Shown here: one piece after another, positions 19,443 to 29,125 of the stretch
Layout: the number at the start of each line of letters is the position of its first letter
How positions within the stretch are numbered: position 1 is the first letter of the stretch
NCBI RefSeq assembly: GCF_017357425.1
Contig: NZ_CP014571.1
Coordinates: 1,550,001 to 1,614,000 of the forward strand
Source: Arthrobacter sp. D5-1
GTDB taxonomy: Bacteria > Actinomycetota > Actinomycetes > Actinomycetales > Micrococcaceae
Reading direction: 5' to 3'
Length of the DNA stretch: 64,000 nucleotides
Position numbers and translations under genes: made by a program
The notes under the pieces: model-generated
Told to the model about the DNA's origin: nothing
Seen by the model: the letters and a program-made list of their open reading frames with translations, nothing else
The model's database searches: none

Positions 19443-20936
19443 GTGAGCCCCGAATCCACCGGTCCCGCAGCGGTCATAGTTTTGGCCGCAGGCGCTGGAA
19501 CGCGCATGAAGTCCCGGACCCCCAAGATTCTCCACGAAATTGGCGGACGCTCCATGGTGGGCCACGCTCTCCTGGCAGCCCGTTCCATCACTCCGCTGAA
19601 GCTGGCGCTTGTTGTCCGGCACGAGCGCGACCGCGTGGCCGAGCACGTCACCGGGCTGGATCCCGAAGCATTGATTGTTGACCAGGACGATGTCCCCGGT
19701 ACCGGTCGCGCAGTGGAGGTGGCCCTCAAGGCCCTCGACGCCGAAGCCGAACTTACCGGCACCGTCGTAGTGACGTACGGCGATGTTCCGCTCCTGACGG
19801 GCGAACTGCTCGGCGAACTCGTTACCACCCACGAGGCCGAGGGCAACGCTGTCACGGTACTCACCGCGGTCCTGGACGACGCCACGGGCTATGGCCGGAT
19901 CCTCCGCGCCGAAGACGGAACTGTCACCGGCATCCGTGAACACAAAGATGCGAGCGAGTCCGAGCGCAGCATCCGCGAGGTCAACTCCGGTATCTACGCC
20001 TTCGATGCCGCCGTGCTGCGCACCGCGCTGGCGAAGGTGACCACGGACAACGCGCAAGGCGAGATGTACCTCACTGACGTCCTGGGATTGGCGCGCGACG
20101 CCGGTGGCCGGGTTGCCGCCGTCGTGACCGAAGACCGCTGGCAGGTTGAAGGCGCCAACGACCGCATCCAGCTTTCGGCGCTGGGCGCCGAGCACAACCG
20201 CCGCATCATCGAATCCTGGATGCGTGCCGGCGTGACCGTGGTTGACCCGGCCACCACCTGGATCGATTCGACGGTGACCCTCGACGAAGACGTCCGTCTG
20301 CTGCCCAACACCCAACTGCACGGTTCCACCACAGTGGCCCGCGACGCCGTCGTGGGTCCTGACACCACCTTGACCGATGTCAACGTGGGCGAGGGCGCGA
20401 AGGTGATCCGCACGCATGGTTCCGGTTCAACCATTGGCGCCAAGGCGAGCGTAGGACCGTTCACGTACCTCCGCCCGGGCACGGTGCTGGGGGAGACCGG
20501 CAAGATCGGCGCGTTCTACGAAACCAAGAACGTGACCATCGGCCGCGGTTCGAAGCTGTCCCACCTGGGCTACGCCGGCGACGCGGAAATCGGTGAGGAC
20601 ACCAATATCGGCTGCGGCAACATCACGGCCAACTACGACGGCGAGAAGAAGCACCGTACGGTCATCGGCTCGGGCGTCCGCACCGGTTCCAACACGGTCT
20701 TCGTTGCTCCCGTGACGGTAGGCGACGGTGCCTACAGTGGCGCCGGGGCCGTCATCCGCAAGGATGTTCCCGCAGGCGCCCTCGCCCTCAGCCTGGCCGC
20801 GCAGCGGAACGCCGAAGGTTGGGTCATTGCCAACCGTCCGGGGACCTCTTCCGCTGCTTTGGCTGAAGCCGCCCAGGAACCGGCGTCCGCCTCCACATCC
20901 TCACAATCCCCGGCAACCATAGAAGAAGGCAAATAG
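19443..20936 (+). CDS. glmU: Bifunctional GlcNAc-1-phosphate uridyltransferase / GlcN-1-phosphate acetyltransferase GlmU
   Basis: Makes UDP-GlcNAc for peptidoglycan in two steps. The 497-aa protein has an N-terminal pyrophosphorylase domain (VLAAGAGTRMKSRTPKILHE near residue 13) and a C-terminal left-handed beta-helix acetyltransferase (GPFTYLRPGTVLGE, FYETKNVTIGRGSK, GNITANYDG). The tail is Ala/Ser-rich, as in actinobacteria. The GTG at 19443, preceded by AAGGAG, is the start; in-frame ATGs upstream lie close to the tRNA and would add non-conserved residues. prs starts 2 bp after its stop. Confidence 0.96.
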   Translation: MSPESTGPAAVIVLAAGAGTRMKSRTPKILHEIGGRSMVGHALLAARSITPLKLALVVRHERDRVAEHVTGLDPEALIVDQDDVPGTGRAVEVALKALDAEAELTGTVVVTYGDVPLLTGELLGELVTTHEAEGNAVTVLTAVLDDATGYGRILRAEDGTVTGIREHKDASESERSIREVNSGIYAFDAAVLRTALAKVTTDNAQGEMYLTDVLGLARDAGGRVAAVVTEDRWQVEGANDRIQLSALGAEHNRRIIESWMRAGVTVVDPATTWIDSTVTLDEDVRLLPNTQLHGSTTVARDAVVGPDTTLTDVNVGEGAKVIRTHGSGSTIGAKASVGPFTYLRPGTVLGETGKIGAFYETKNVTIGRGSKLSHLGYAGDAEIGEDTNIGCGNITANYDGEKKHRTVIGSGVRTGSNTVFVAPVTVGDGAYSGAGAVIRKDVPAGALALSLAAQRNAEGWVIANRPGTSSAALAEAAQEPASASTSSQSPATIEEGK

Positions 20937-20938
20937 GC

Positions 20939-21919
20939 ATGAGCGAAATTACCGCACACGGAGAGAAGAAATTAATTCTCGCCGCCGGAAGGGCACATCC
21001 GGAGCTGGCGCAGGAAATCGCGAAGGAGCTGGAGACTGAGCTCCTGCCCATCGACGCCTACGACTTCGCCAATGGGGAAATCTACGTCCGTTCGGCCGAG
21101 AGCGTGCGAGGCACCGATGCCTTCGTCATCCAGGCCCACCCGGCACCGCTGAACAACTGGCTGATGGAGCAGTTGATCATGATCGACTCCCTGAAGCGCG
21201 CCTCTGCCAAGAGGATCACGGTTGTTTCGCCGTTCTACCCCTACTCCCGCCAGGACAAGAAGGGCCGCGGCCGCGAGCCCATCTCGGCCCGCCTGGTTGC
21301 CGACCTGTACAAGACTGCCGGCGCGGACCGCATCATGTCCGTGGACCTGCACACCTCGCAGATCCAGGGCTTCTTCGACGGCCCCGTTGACCACCTCATG
21401 GCCATCCCGCTGTTGGCTGACTACATCCGCACCAAGGTTGAGGCTGACAACATCACCGTTGTTTCCCCCGACACTGGCCGCGTCCGCGTTGCCGAGCAGT
21501 GGGCCGAACGACTGGGCGGCGCCCCGCTGGCGTTCGTGCACAAGAGCCGCGACCTCACGGTTCCCAACCAGGCTGTTTCCAAGACCGTTGTTGGCCAGGT
21601 GGAAGGCCGCACCTGCGTCCTGATCGATGACATGATCGACACCGGTGGAACCATCTCCGGTGCTGTCCAGGTCCTGAAGAACGCCGGTGCCAAGGACGTC
21701 ATCATCGCCTGCACCCACGCGGTCTTCTCCGACCCCGCGGCGCAGCGCCTGGCCGATTCCGGCGCCCGCGAAGTCGTGGTCACCAACACGCTGCCCATCC
21801 CTGCCGAGAAGCGCTTCCCGTCATTGACGGTGTTGTCGATCGCACCGCTGATTGCACGCGCCATCCGTGAAGTGTTCGACGACGGTTCGGTCACCAGCCT
21901 GTTTGACGGCAAGGCATAA
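20939..21919 (+). CDS. prs: Ribose-phosphate pyrophosphokinase (PRPP synthase)
   Basis: Forms PRPP from ribose-5-phosphate and ATP, feeding nucleotide, His and Trp synthesis and, in actinobacteria, decaprenylphosphoryl-arabinose. The 326-aa protein has the flexible-loop region YSRQDKKGRGREPISARL, SVDLHTSQIQGFF, and the PRPP-binding CVLIDDMIDTGGTISGA. The start lies 2 bp after glmU; the glmU-prs pair is conserved in actinobacteria. A hairpin terminator (21932-21978) follows. Confidence 0.97.
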   Translation: MSEITAHGEKKLILAAGRAHPELAQEIAKELETELLPIDAYDFANGEIYVRSAESVRGTDAFVIQAHPAPLNNWLMEQLIMIDSLKRASAKRITVVSPFYPYSRQDKKGRGREPISARLVADLYKTAGADRIMSVDLHTSQIQGFFDGPVDHLMAIPLLADYIRTKVEADNITVVSPDTGRVRVAEQWAERLGGAPLAFVHKSRDLTVPNQAVSKTVVGQVEGRTCVLIDDMIDTGGTISGAVQVLKNAGAKDVIIACTHAVFSDPAAQRLADSGAREVVVTNTLPIPAEKRFPSLTVLSIAPLIARAIREVFDDGSVTSLFDGKA

Positions 21920-21931
21920 GACTGCCTGAAT

Positions 21932-21978
21932 CAGAACGGGCCATCCGCTGCCTCCGGGCATGCGGGTGGCCCGTTCTG
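21932..21978 (+). terminator. Rho-independent-type terminator after prs
   Basis: CAGAACGGGCCA (21932-21943) pairs perfectly with TGGCCCGTTCTG (21967-21978). An inner CCGC/GCGG pair extends the stem, and CTGCCCGTTTTC follows. Confidence 0.85.
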
Positions 21979-22235
21979 CTGCCCGTTTTCATGTTGGACG
22001 TGTTCCGCTGCTAAACTCTTGGGGATACCTTGGCGAGGGAGAGCACATCCGGTCCACGTTGCGTGGGCCTGGGTTGCGGGTCTCCGTTATCGACTGGGTC
22101 TGCATCTCCTTCGACACAGGCGGAACGGCTGCGCAGCGGCCGCCCTCAGCCGGGCGTAGAAGGTCTCCAGACCTCCGCCCTTGCTGATAGACCAGCCCGG
22201 ATTTTACCGGGCGCCACAGTAATCAAGGAGTACAC
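21979..22235 (+). other. Long leader region of rplY
   Basis: About 260 bp without a credible gene between the prs terminator and rplY. TAAACT at about 22012 is a possible -10. Further down are small hairpins: GGTCT/AGACC near 22163 and GCCCGG-ATTTTA-CCGGGC at 22196-22213. The last is close to the ribosome site (AAGGAG), so a structured or autoregulated 5' UTR is possible. I recognise no known riboswitch. Confidence 0.4.
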
Positions 22236-22805
22236 ATGTCTGAGCAGAAGCTCACCGCAGAACTGCGCACCGAATTCGGCAAGGGTTTCGCCCGCCGTGC
22301 ACGCATGGCCGGCCAGATCCCGGCTGTCATCTACGGCCACGGCGCAGAGCCGATCCACATCAACCTGCCGGGCCGCGCCACCACGCTGGCAGTGCGCGTT
22401 TCCAACGCCCTTCTGGCGATCGACGTCGAGGGCGAGCAGCACCTGACGCTCGTCAAGGACATCCAGCGCGATCCCGTAAAGCAGATCATCGAGCACGTTG
22501 ACCTGCAGACCGTGAAGGCTGGCGAGAAGGTTACCGTCGACATCGCGATCCACGTTTCAGGTGAAGTTGCTCCGGGTGCTGTTGCCAGCCTCGAAGCCAC
22601 CACGGTTTCCCTCGAGGCTGAGGCAACCCACGTTCCCACCGCCGTCGAGGTCAGCATCGAAGGCCTCAAGGCCGGCGAGAGCATCCACGCTTCCGACCTC
22701 GTCCTGCCGAAGGGTTCCACCCTCCTCACCGAAGGCGACACCCTGGTGGTCCGCATCGCTGAGACCGCTTCCGAGGCTGAAGAAGAAGCACCGGCCGCTG
22801 AGTAG
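22236..22805 (+). CDS. rplY: 50S ribosomal protein L25 / general stress protein Ctc
   Basis: Binds 5S rRNA in the central protuberance of the large subunit. The 189-aa protein is the long Ctc form: an N-terminal L25 domain (LTAELRTEFGKGFARRARMA, about 5-24) and a C-terminal TL5-like beta domain ending in an acidic tail (EAEEEAPAAE). An AAGGAG ribosome site lies before the ATG. It is separated from prs by a terminator and long leader, and is followed by its own terminator and then pth, the rplY-pth order typical of actinobacteria. Confidence 0.96.
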   Translation: MSEQKLTAELRTEFGKGFARRARMAGQIPAVIYGHGAEPIHINLPGRATTLAVRVSNALLAIDVEGEQHLTLVKDIQRDPVKQIIEHVDLQTVKAGEKVTVDIAIHVSGEVAPGAVASLEATTVSLEAEATHVPTAVEVSIEGLKAGESIHASDLVLPKGSTLLTEGDTLVVRIAETASEAEEEAPAAE

Positions 22806-22836
22806 TCTTGTGACTGCTTGAGGCGCAAGCCGTTGA

Positions 22837-22865
22837 GTGGCCGGGTACCTTCGGGTCCCGGCCAC
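22837..22865 (+). terminator. Terminator after rplY
   Basis: GTGGCCGGG (22837-22845) and CCCGGCCAC (22857-22865) form a perfect 9-bp stem followed by TTTCCTTTGT. Confidence 0.9.
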
Positions 22866-22952
22866 TTTCCTTTGTCCTTGCCCTGTTCAAGACCAGTCCC
22901 GCCGGCACATCAGTTCCCGCTGATACATCGAAACGTTCCCTAGGATGAGACC

Positions 22953-23537
22953 ATGAGTGACACTTGGCTGATTGTCGGCCTCGGCAACCCCGGCAGTGAG
23001 TACAGCAACAACCGGCACAACGTGGGCCAGATGGTGCTGGATGAACTTGCTGCCCGCATGGGCGGAAAGTTCAAGGTCCATAAGGCCCGGGCCCAGGTAG
23101 TGGACGGCCGGCTGGGTATCGGTGGCCCCCGCGTGGTGTTGGCCAAGCCCATGACGTACATGAACACGTCAGGGGGGCCGGTTGCGGGCTTGTGCAACTT
23201 TTTCGACATCGCCGCGGACCATGTCATAGCGGTCCACGACGAAATCGATATTCCTTTTAACACAGTCAAGCTAAAACTGGGCGGAGGCGAGGGCGGGCAT
23301 AACGGCCTGCGGGACATCTCCAAAGCTCTCGCCACCAAGGACTATTTGCGCGTCCGCGTAGGAGTGGGGCGGCCTCCGGGCCGGATGGAGACCGCCGATT
23401 ACGTCCTCCGGGATTTCGCCACCGCCGAAAAGAAGGAACTGCCGTTCCTGTTGGACGAGGCCGCCGACGCCGTGCAGTTGCTGATGGACCAGGGCTTGTT
23501 GTCTGCGCAGCAGAAACACCACCCCGCCAAAGCTTGA
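22953..23537 (+). CDS. pth: Peptidyl-tRNA hydrolase
   Basis: Releases tRNA from peptidyl-tRNAs that drop off ribosomes. The 194-aa protein has GLGNPGSEYSNNRHNVGQMV (Asn11 and catalytic His22), KPMTYMNTSGGPV with the second conserved Asn, and HDEIDIPFNTVKLKLGGGEG. The ATG has AGGATGAG upstream. The stop codon falls within the first of four 11-bp repeats that precede the LAL genes. Confidence 0.97.
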   Translation: MSDTWLIVGLGNPGSEYSNNRHNVGQMVLDELAARMGGKFKVHKARAQVVDGRLGIGGPRVVLAKPMTYMNTSGGPVAGLCNFFDIAADHVIAVHDEIDIPFNTVKLKLGGGEGGHNGLRDISKALATKDYLRVRVGVGRPPGRMETADYVLRDFATAEKKELPFLLDEAADAVQLLMDQGLLSAQQKHHPAKA

Positions 23538-23576
23538 GCAAATCTTGAGGTAAGCCTGAGGAAAGCCTGACGGTCC
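23533..23576 (+). promoter_or_regulatory. Four tandem 11-bp imperfect repeats upstream of LAL gene 1
   Basis: CTTGAGCAAAT, CTTGAGGTAAG, CCTGAGGAAAG and CCTGACGGTCC follow each other with an exact 11-bp period (TGAG cores at 23535, 23546, 23557 and 23568). Helical-phase direct repeats of this kind are the usual binding sites of OmpR/PhoB-type response regulators. The first overlaps the pth stop. A plausible -10 (TAGTGT) lies at about 23612. Confidence 0.5.
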
Positions 23577-23678
23577 CAAAGACCCTAAGGCCTACAAACT
23601 GTCGGCGCCCGGCGGTAGTGTGCATGGTACGCAGGTAAGCGGTGGGGGACTGTCGCGGATGTGTAGCGAAGGATGCGA

Positions 23679-26411
23679 ATGTCGGCGGAGTTGCTAAACA
23701 AGGGCGGGGGAGGCGCAGCAAGGGCTGCGGCTCCCGATCTTGTGGGCGGACCAACGGACAGGCAAACGTGGTCGCTGCTGGCCCGCAGCCGCGATCTGTC
23801 CAAGGCGGGAAAATTCCTCGACTCACCCGATTCGTATGGGGTGGTCCTCACTGGTCAACGGGGAATCGGCAAATCCGGCCTCGCCCGCGCCGTAGTCTCC
23901 TCGCTGGGCCCCAAGGTCCACAGCCTTCAACTGCGGAACACTGTTGCCAATGGCCAAACTCCGTATGGATGCCTGGGTTTCCTGCTGGCCCGCCTGCCAT
24001 CCGAAGCCGTCAGTTCTCCCACCGGCATCCTGCATGCAGTGACAAGCCTGATCAGGCAGGAAGCGGCGGGCCGGGACACCGTTCTCATTGTGGACAACGC
24101 CGGCGGCATGGACCCCATGAGTACAGGCGTGCTGCTGAACCTCATGGCCACCGGAACCGCCAAGGTAGTTGCCACAGTGCAGCGAGCCAGCGACCTGCCA
24201 GCCGACTTCCACCGTCTGGTCCTCGAAGGCGAGCTGGGGGAGGTCCATCTCAATACCCTGAGCGAAGAACAGACCAAGCAGGTGTTGGGATCGGTCCTGG
24301 GACACTACGTATCATCAACGCTGGTTGGTTCGCTGCACGCGGCAGTGGGCGGAAACCCGATGCTGTTGCATGCCCTCCTGGAAGAGCAGCGGCAAACCGG
24401 CAACTTGGTACTCAACGATTCCGTTTGGACGCTGCGTGACCGGATCAAACTGGAGGGCGCCACGGTGGTGGAGGACTTCGTCCGCTCCAAACTGGCGCGC
24501 GAAACACAGGCCAGCAGGACCGTCGTCGAAATCCTCGCCTGTGCGCAGCGCGCAACCCTGGTGGACCTGGCAGGCATCTTTGGCACCGAAGTTCTGGTAG
24601 AGATGGAAGACTCCGGGCTGCTCGCCGTTGAACGGGGCGAAAACCACTGGGTATCCCTGAGGGATCCCTATGTGGGCGAGGTGGTCCACAGCTGGCTGAG
24701 CACCCGCCGCAGACGCGAACTGCGGCTGATGCTTCATGGCCCCAAAGAGCCTGAACTGCAGGGCCTCGCCGCGCAGGATCTCCTGAGCTATGCCGCATGG
24801 ATGCACTCCTGCGAAGACGAACCAATGCCCTCGCCTGCCCACGCCTTGGCAGCCGGACGCGCAGCCCTGGACAACTACGATCCCAACTTTGCCATCCAGT
24901 GCACGCTGTCCTTGGATCCCAAAGACGAAGAGTGGGTCCCGGGGCAGCGGCTGAAAGCTGCGGCGTACCTCATGCTGGACCTGCCGTTGCACGCCGCCCA
25001 GGCTCTGGATGAGGTGTCCGAGTCCCACCTTGCCGCGCTGGACCCGGTGGAGTTCGCGGAAGTAACCGCCGCGAAATGCCAGGCAATGACGTGGATTGAT
25101 GGTCGGGCGGGCATGGTGCCGGGGGTCATCTCCGACGGACTTGAGACTCTCGGGGCCATGGCCGGCAACTACCCGCCTGAGACAGTGGCCAAGGCCTATA
25201 ACCGCCTTCACCTGTGCAGTTATGAGTACAACACCTACATGGGTGAGTACGCCTCCATCATCGATCAATTGGAGGAAGAACTGGCCAAGGATCCTCAAGT
25301 GGACCGGGAGCACTGGTTAAGGTCGGCGTTCTTCCTGGTTGAGGCCCGCTGCATTCTGGGCCGGGAGCTTGAGGCGCAGGAACTTGCGCGGACCGTTTCA
25401 CGGCATCTGGGCGATACTGACCGGCCTGCCCAGCTTGAAGAAGCCTTTGCCAAGCACGCTTTCCTGGTCCTCTTGCTGTCCGGGCAGTGGAGGCAATGCA
25501 TCGAACTCATGCGTCGCACACCGTCCCGGTCGTCGCGGCTTCAGTACAGGGGTGCCCTGACTGAACTGGGCATCGGCCTCGCCTACGCCTACGCCGGTAA
25601 ACCTGCCAGTGCCATTGAGCCCCTCAGATCCGCGGTTGCCCAGCTGGAACTCCGCCCGGCAATGAACATGAACAAGGTAGCCTACGCTGCCACCGCTTTT
25701 GCCTATGCGCAGGTGGGCAATTCCGTGGAAGCGGGCCGTTATCTGGACCTGTACAGGACATGCCGTGGTGAGGGAACCTATTTCTCCGAATCCGTGGCTG
25801 ATTTCTGTGCTGAGATGGCTGGGCGATGGATGGGGGATCCGGACGTCAAGCAGCGGCTCCTGGCCCGGGTCCGCGACGACGTCGAGAAACAGCGGGTGAC
25901 CACTGCCGGCATCTGCCTCTTCGGCGCCACGGTTGAAGGCACCGACGAAGAGTACCGGCTGCTCGAGGATATTGCCGGGCGCCGCCAGGGGCCACTGGCC
26001 CGGATTTCCGGGAACCTCGCCCGCGGTGCACTGGACAGGAGTTCACGGTCCCTGCTGGAGGCAGCCGACGCCGCTGCCGCGCTGGACCTGTTGGTGGTCG
26101 AAGCCAGGTGCGTGGCCATGGCACTGGACTTTGCCCGGGACGCGGGTGAGACAACCGTTGCCCGCACGGCGCAGCTGAGGCTGGAACGGCTGGAGCATTC
26201 CGTGTCCGCGTTGCCGATACAACCGCGCAGCGACGCGCCGGTATTGACGGAGCGGGAACGCCAAATTGCTAAACTCGCCGGGAAGGGTGTCAGCAACCGT
26301 GAAATCGCGATGGATATTGGGGTGTCTGTGCGAACTGTCGAAGGCCATTTGTACCAGGTGTTCACAAAGTTGGGTGTTTCGTCTCGAGGCGAGCTCAATG
26401 GGCTCCTATGA
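23679..26411 (+). CDS. LuxR-family LAL regulator 1 (STAND ATPase with C-terminal HTH)
   Basis: Large ATP-binding LuxR-type regulator, 910 aa, expected to bind DNA after ligand- and ATP-driven rearrangement, like MalT. Walker A GQRGIGKS is at 59-66 and Walker B TVLIVDNAGG at 133-142, with Asn-Ala where LAL proteins usually have Asp. A long helical repeat region leads to the C-terminal LuxR HTH (LTERERQIAKLAGKGVSNRE, GVSVRTVEGHLYQVFTKLGV). The start at 23679 has GAAGGA at ideal spacing; an ATG six bases earlier lacks one. Gene 2 follows after 32 bp, so they form an operon. The effector is unknown. Confidence 0.9.
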   Translation: MSAELLNKGGGGAARAAAPDLVGGPTDRQTWSLLARSRDLSKAGKFLDSPDSYGVVLTGQRGIGKSGLARAVVSSLGPKVHSLQLRNTVANGQTPYGCLGFLLARLPSEAVSSPTGILHAVTSLIRQEAAGRDTVLIVDNAGGMDPMSTGVLLNLMATGTAKVVATVQRASDLPADFHRLVLEGELGEVHLNTLSEEQTKQVLGSVLGHYVSSTLVGSLHAAVGGNPMLLHALLEEQRQTGNLVLNDSVWTLRDRIKLEGATVVEDFVRSKLARETQASRTVVEILACAQRATLVDLAGIFGTEVLVEMEDSGLLAVERGENHWVSLRDPYVGEVVHSWLSTRRRRELRLMLHGPKEPELQGLAAQDLLSYAAWMHSCEDEPMPSPAHALAAGRAALDNYDPNFAIQCTLSLDPKDEEWVPGQRLKAAAYLMLDLPLHAAQALDEVSESHLAALDPVEFAEVTAAKCQAMTWIDGRAGMVPGVISDGLETLGAMAGNYPPETVAKAYNRLHLCSYEYNTYMGEYASIIDQLEEELAKDPQVDREHWLRSAFFLVEARCILGRELEAQELARTVSRHLGDTDRPAQLEEAFAKHAFLVLLLSGQWRQCIELMRRTPSRSSRLQYRGALTELGIGLAYAYAGKPASAIEPLRSAVAQLELRPAMNMNKVAYAATAFAYAQVGNSVEAGRYLDLYRTCRGEGTYFSESVADFCAEMAGRWMGDPDVKQRLLARVRDDVEKQRVTTAGICLFGATVEGTDEEYRLLEDIAGRRQGPLARISGNLARGALDRSSRSLLEAADAAAALDLLVVEARCVAMALDFARDAGETTVARTAQLRLERLEHSVSALPIQPRSDAPVLTERERQIAKLAGKGVSNREIAMDIGVSVRTVEGHLYQVFTKLGVSSRGELNGLL

Positions 26412-26443
26412 GGCAGGCAACACTGTAGAAGTGCGGAGCGCCC

Positions 26444-29125
26444 ATGCGGGCTGAGCACCTTGTAGGCCGGGACGCCGAGCTGGAACTGGCCATGAAGATC
26501 CTGCGCCAGGAAGGTGCGGGGGCTGTGCTTCTGGTAGCGGACCCCGGCATCGGAAAGACGGCCCTTGCCGCCGAAATTGCGAGCCGCCTGGCAGGGGAAA
26601 TGGTGGTAATGCGGGTCCACGGAAGCCCCGCATTGTCTGCTGTGCCCTACGGTGTCCTGGCGCCCTATTTGCTGGACTTGCCTGTGGAACAAGCTACCTC
26701 GCCGGTGGCGATCCTGCGGGAGTTCTGGGCACAGTTCGAGAAACGCCGTGGCGGCCAAGGTGCACGGCTCTTGCTTATTGTGGACGATGCCCACGACCTT
26801 GACGAAGGCAGCACCCAGATCCTGGCCGAATTGGTGACGGCAGGGTGGGCCAGGCTCGTGGCCACGGGCAGGCCTCGCCCGGGTCTGCCCCCCGCGCTGC
26901 TTCAGCTGTGGTACGACGGCCTCGCCGAGCGGCTGGAGCTTCATCCCCTGGACCATGAGGGCGTCACCGAGCTCGCGGAGAAGACACTGGACGGAACCGT
27001 CATGGCCAGTGCCGCGGACGTGCTGCACTCCGTGTCCGAGGGCAATCCATTACTCCTTCGCTGCCTCCTGGACGACTCAAGGGCGGACGGAAACCTGGTC
27101 CGGCGGAACGGTGTCTGGTTCCTGACACGAGCCCTCTCGGGCAGCGGCGAAGGCTTGGCCGAGGTAGTGCGGAACCGTGTACTGCGGAGCAGCGAGGCTG
27201 AGAGGGAAGCGATGTACGTCATCGCTCTCTCCGAACCCGTCCCTGCCGCCGTGCTGGACACACAAGTTGGCAGGGAAACCGTGCGGGCGCTGATGGACAG
27301 CCGGCTGGTGCTGTCCACCAACGGGCCCGGAAGCCCCCTCAAGATGTGGCACCCCATGTACAGCGAGGCGCTGCGCCAGCTTGTTTCGCCTGCCCGCAGC
27401 CTCCAGATCCGCCAGCGCATGGTCCAACACCTGATCGCGGAGCCGCCCACGGCCGAGGGGCTGCTCCGGTTGGTGAGCTGGGCGCTGGACTGTGGTGCCG
27501 ACGTCGATGATGAACAACTGCTGGAGGCAGCTTTCCTGGCTGCAAAACTGCTCCAGAACCCCCTGGCGCTGGCAGCAGCCGGCAAGGTCCGCTCCGAGGC
27601 GTTGCGCCCGCGCGCCCGCGCAGTCATGGCCATGGTCAGCTACAACGACGGCGACTTTGGCACTGCGGTGCGGCTGTTGGAAGAGGGCCTGGGGTACTTG
27701 GACGCCGATCCGTCGGGTCCCCTGGGGGCAGGGCTTTTGTGGGCCGCCGCGCGGGCGGCCATGGGTGACTCATCGCCGGACATCGTGGCCGATGCCCGGA
27801 CCGCGGCGGCAGCCCTCGTCAACGGACTTCCGGAATCAGACCCCGTGGTGGGGCTTGTGGGGCGGCATGCCAAGGCACTGGAGTTGGCGGCGCTTGCCCA
27901 CGAGGGCCACTACGCAGAAGTCCGTGAAGGCCTGGAGAGATTTGGGGCAGCGCTCAGCCCGGAACAACCGGATTTTGTCATGAACCGGGTATTCCTCCTG
28001 GCCATCCAGTGCGAACTCCTGACGGTCGAGGGCCAGGCCGTGGAGGCCCTCGACGCCGGCCGTGAAGCGTTGGCGCTGCTGGACGAGCAGGCTGATGACC
28101 TCCTGTACTTCAGCGACTTTGTGCTGGCGCGCTACACCCTTGCCGCACTGGGAGCGGGGGACTGGAGTGCCGCAGGGACTGCCCTGGAACGTTACTCAGC
28201 GAGATCGGCCATGGGCCTCATCGTCTTTGGTGGGGACATCCAAACCCTCAAAGGGTTGTCACTGCTGCGTCAAGGCAGGCTGGAGCAGGCCGCGGAGCTG
28301 GTGACTCCGGCCGTCGAGGCACTCAGGGTCAGGGACCCCCAACAGCTGAAGAATCTGGGCAATGCACTCGCGTTCTACGCCGCGGCGAGGTCCGGCGACA
28401 CCGCGCTTGCTGAGCGCCTGGCCGGGGAACAGGCTGGCCAGGCAGGCCAGCAGGCCGGTGCAGCGGCCGGAGGAGCCTACGTGGAGGCCCTTGCGGAACT
28501 TTTTACCCTGGCCGGCCAGGAGTTGGTGGCCAAAGGCTCAGGACTGGACAAGCTCAGGAAGCTCCCGGAATCCATACGGCTGCATCAGGAGCCCGGTGTC
28601 CTGCTGCAAAACCTGGTGCTCCGTGCCGAGCTCGGCGACGTACAGGCCATGGAGTCCATCAAGGGGATCACACCATCCATGTCAGGTGCCTGGGCCGCCG
28701 GATGGCTTTCCCTGGCGGAAGCACATCTGGGCGCTGACGGCCAAGGATTCGTCAACGCCGGCAACCTTCTGGCCGCGGCCGGCATGCCCGGACCAGCCGC
28801 CGTGGCGTTCGATAAAGCGGCGTTGTCCTTCGACGCCGAAGGAAAGCGACCGGAGGCCCGGCAGGCAGCGGTGCTGCGCGATGTCAGCGAAGCCAGCCTT
28901 GGTGATGCCCTGGTCCATGACCCCAGCACCGAAGCGGACCGCTCGGTGCCGTTGACCCGCCGTGAGCAGGACATCGTGGCGTTGGCAGTCTCAGGGCTCA
29001 CCGACCGCCAGATCGCGGAGAAACTCATGGTGTCCGTACGCACGGTAGAGGGCCACCTCTACCGCAGTTACGCCAAGTTGGGCATCCGCCGTCGCGAAGA
29101 TCTCGGGGCTGCTGTCCGTCATTGA
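26444..29125 (+). CDS. LuxR-family LAL regulator 2
   Basis: Paralogue of the preceding gene, 893 aa. Walker A VADPGIGKTALA is at 31-42 and Walker B LLLIVDDAHDLD at 109-120 (canonical Asp-Asp). The middle is Ala/Leu-rich and TPR-like. The C-terminal LuxR HTH is LTRREQDIVALAVSGLTDRQ plus VSVRTVEGHLYRSYAKLGI. The start has GCGGAG 5 nt upstream. Its HTH recognition helix closely resembles that of regulator 1 (VSVRTVEGHLY in both), so the two may share targets. A 472-bp gap, not an immediate continuation, separates it from the third member. Confidence 0.9.
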   Translation: MRAEHLVGRDAELELAMKILRQEGAGAVLLVADPGIGKTALAAEIASRLAGEMVVMRVHGSPALSAVPYGVLAPYLLDLPVEQATSPVAILREFWAQFEKRRGGQGARLLLIVDDAHDLDEGSTQILAELVTAGWARLVATGRPRPGLPPALLQLWYDGLAERLELHPLDHEGVTELAEKTLDGTVMASAADVLHSVSEGNPLLLRCLLDDSRADGNLVRRNGVWFLTRALSGSGEGLAEVVRNRVLRSSEAEREAMYVIALSEPVPAAVLDTQVGRETVRALMDSRLVLSTNGPGSPLKMWHPMYSEALRQLVSPARSLQIRQRMVQHLIAEPPTAEGLLRLVSWALDCGADVDDEQLLEAAFLAAKLLQNPLALAAAGKVRSEALRPRARAVMAMVSYNDGDFGTAVRLLEEGLGYLDADPSGPLGAGLLWAAARAAMGDSSPDIVADARTAAAALVNGLPESDPVVGLVGRHAKALELAALAHEGHYAEVREGLERFGAALSPEQPDFVMNRVFLLAIQCELLTVEGQAVEALDAGREALALLDEQADDLLYFSDFVLARYTLAALGAGDWSAAGTALERYSARSAMGLIVFGGDIQTLKGLSLLRQGRLEQAAELVTPAVEALRVRDPQQLKNLGNALAFYAAARSGDTALAERLAGEQAGQAGQQAGAAAGGAYVEALAELFTLAGQELVAKGSGLDKLRKLPESIRLHQEPGVLLQNLVLRAELGDVQAMESIKGITPSMSGAWAAGWLSLAEAHLGADGQGFVNAGNLLAAAGMPGPAAVAFDKAALSFDAEGKRPEARQAAVLRDVSEASLGDALVHDPSTEADRSVPLTRREQDIVALAVSGLTDRQIAEKLMVSVRTVEGHLYRSYAKLGIRRREDLGAAVRH

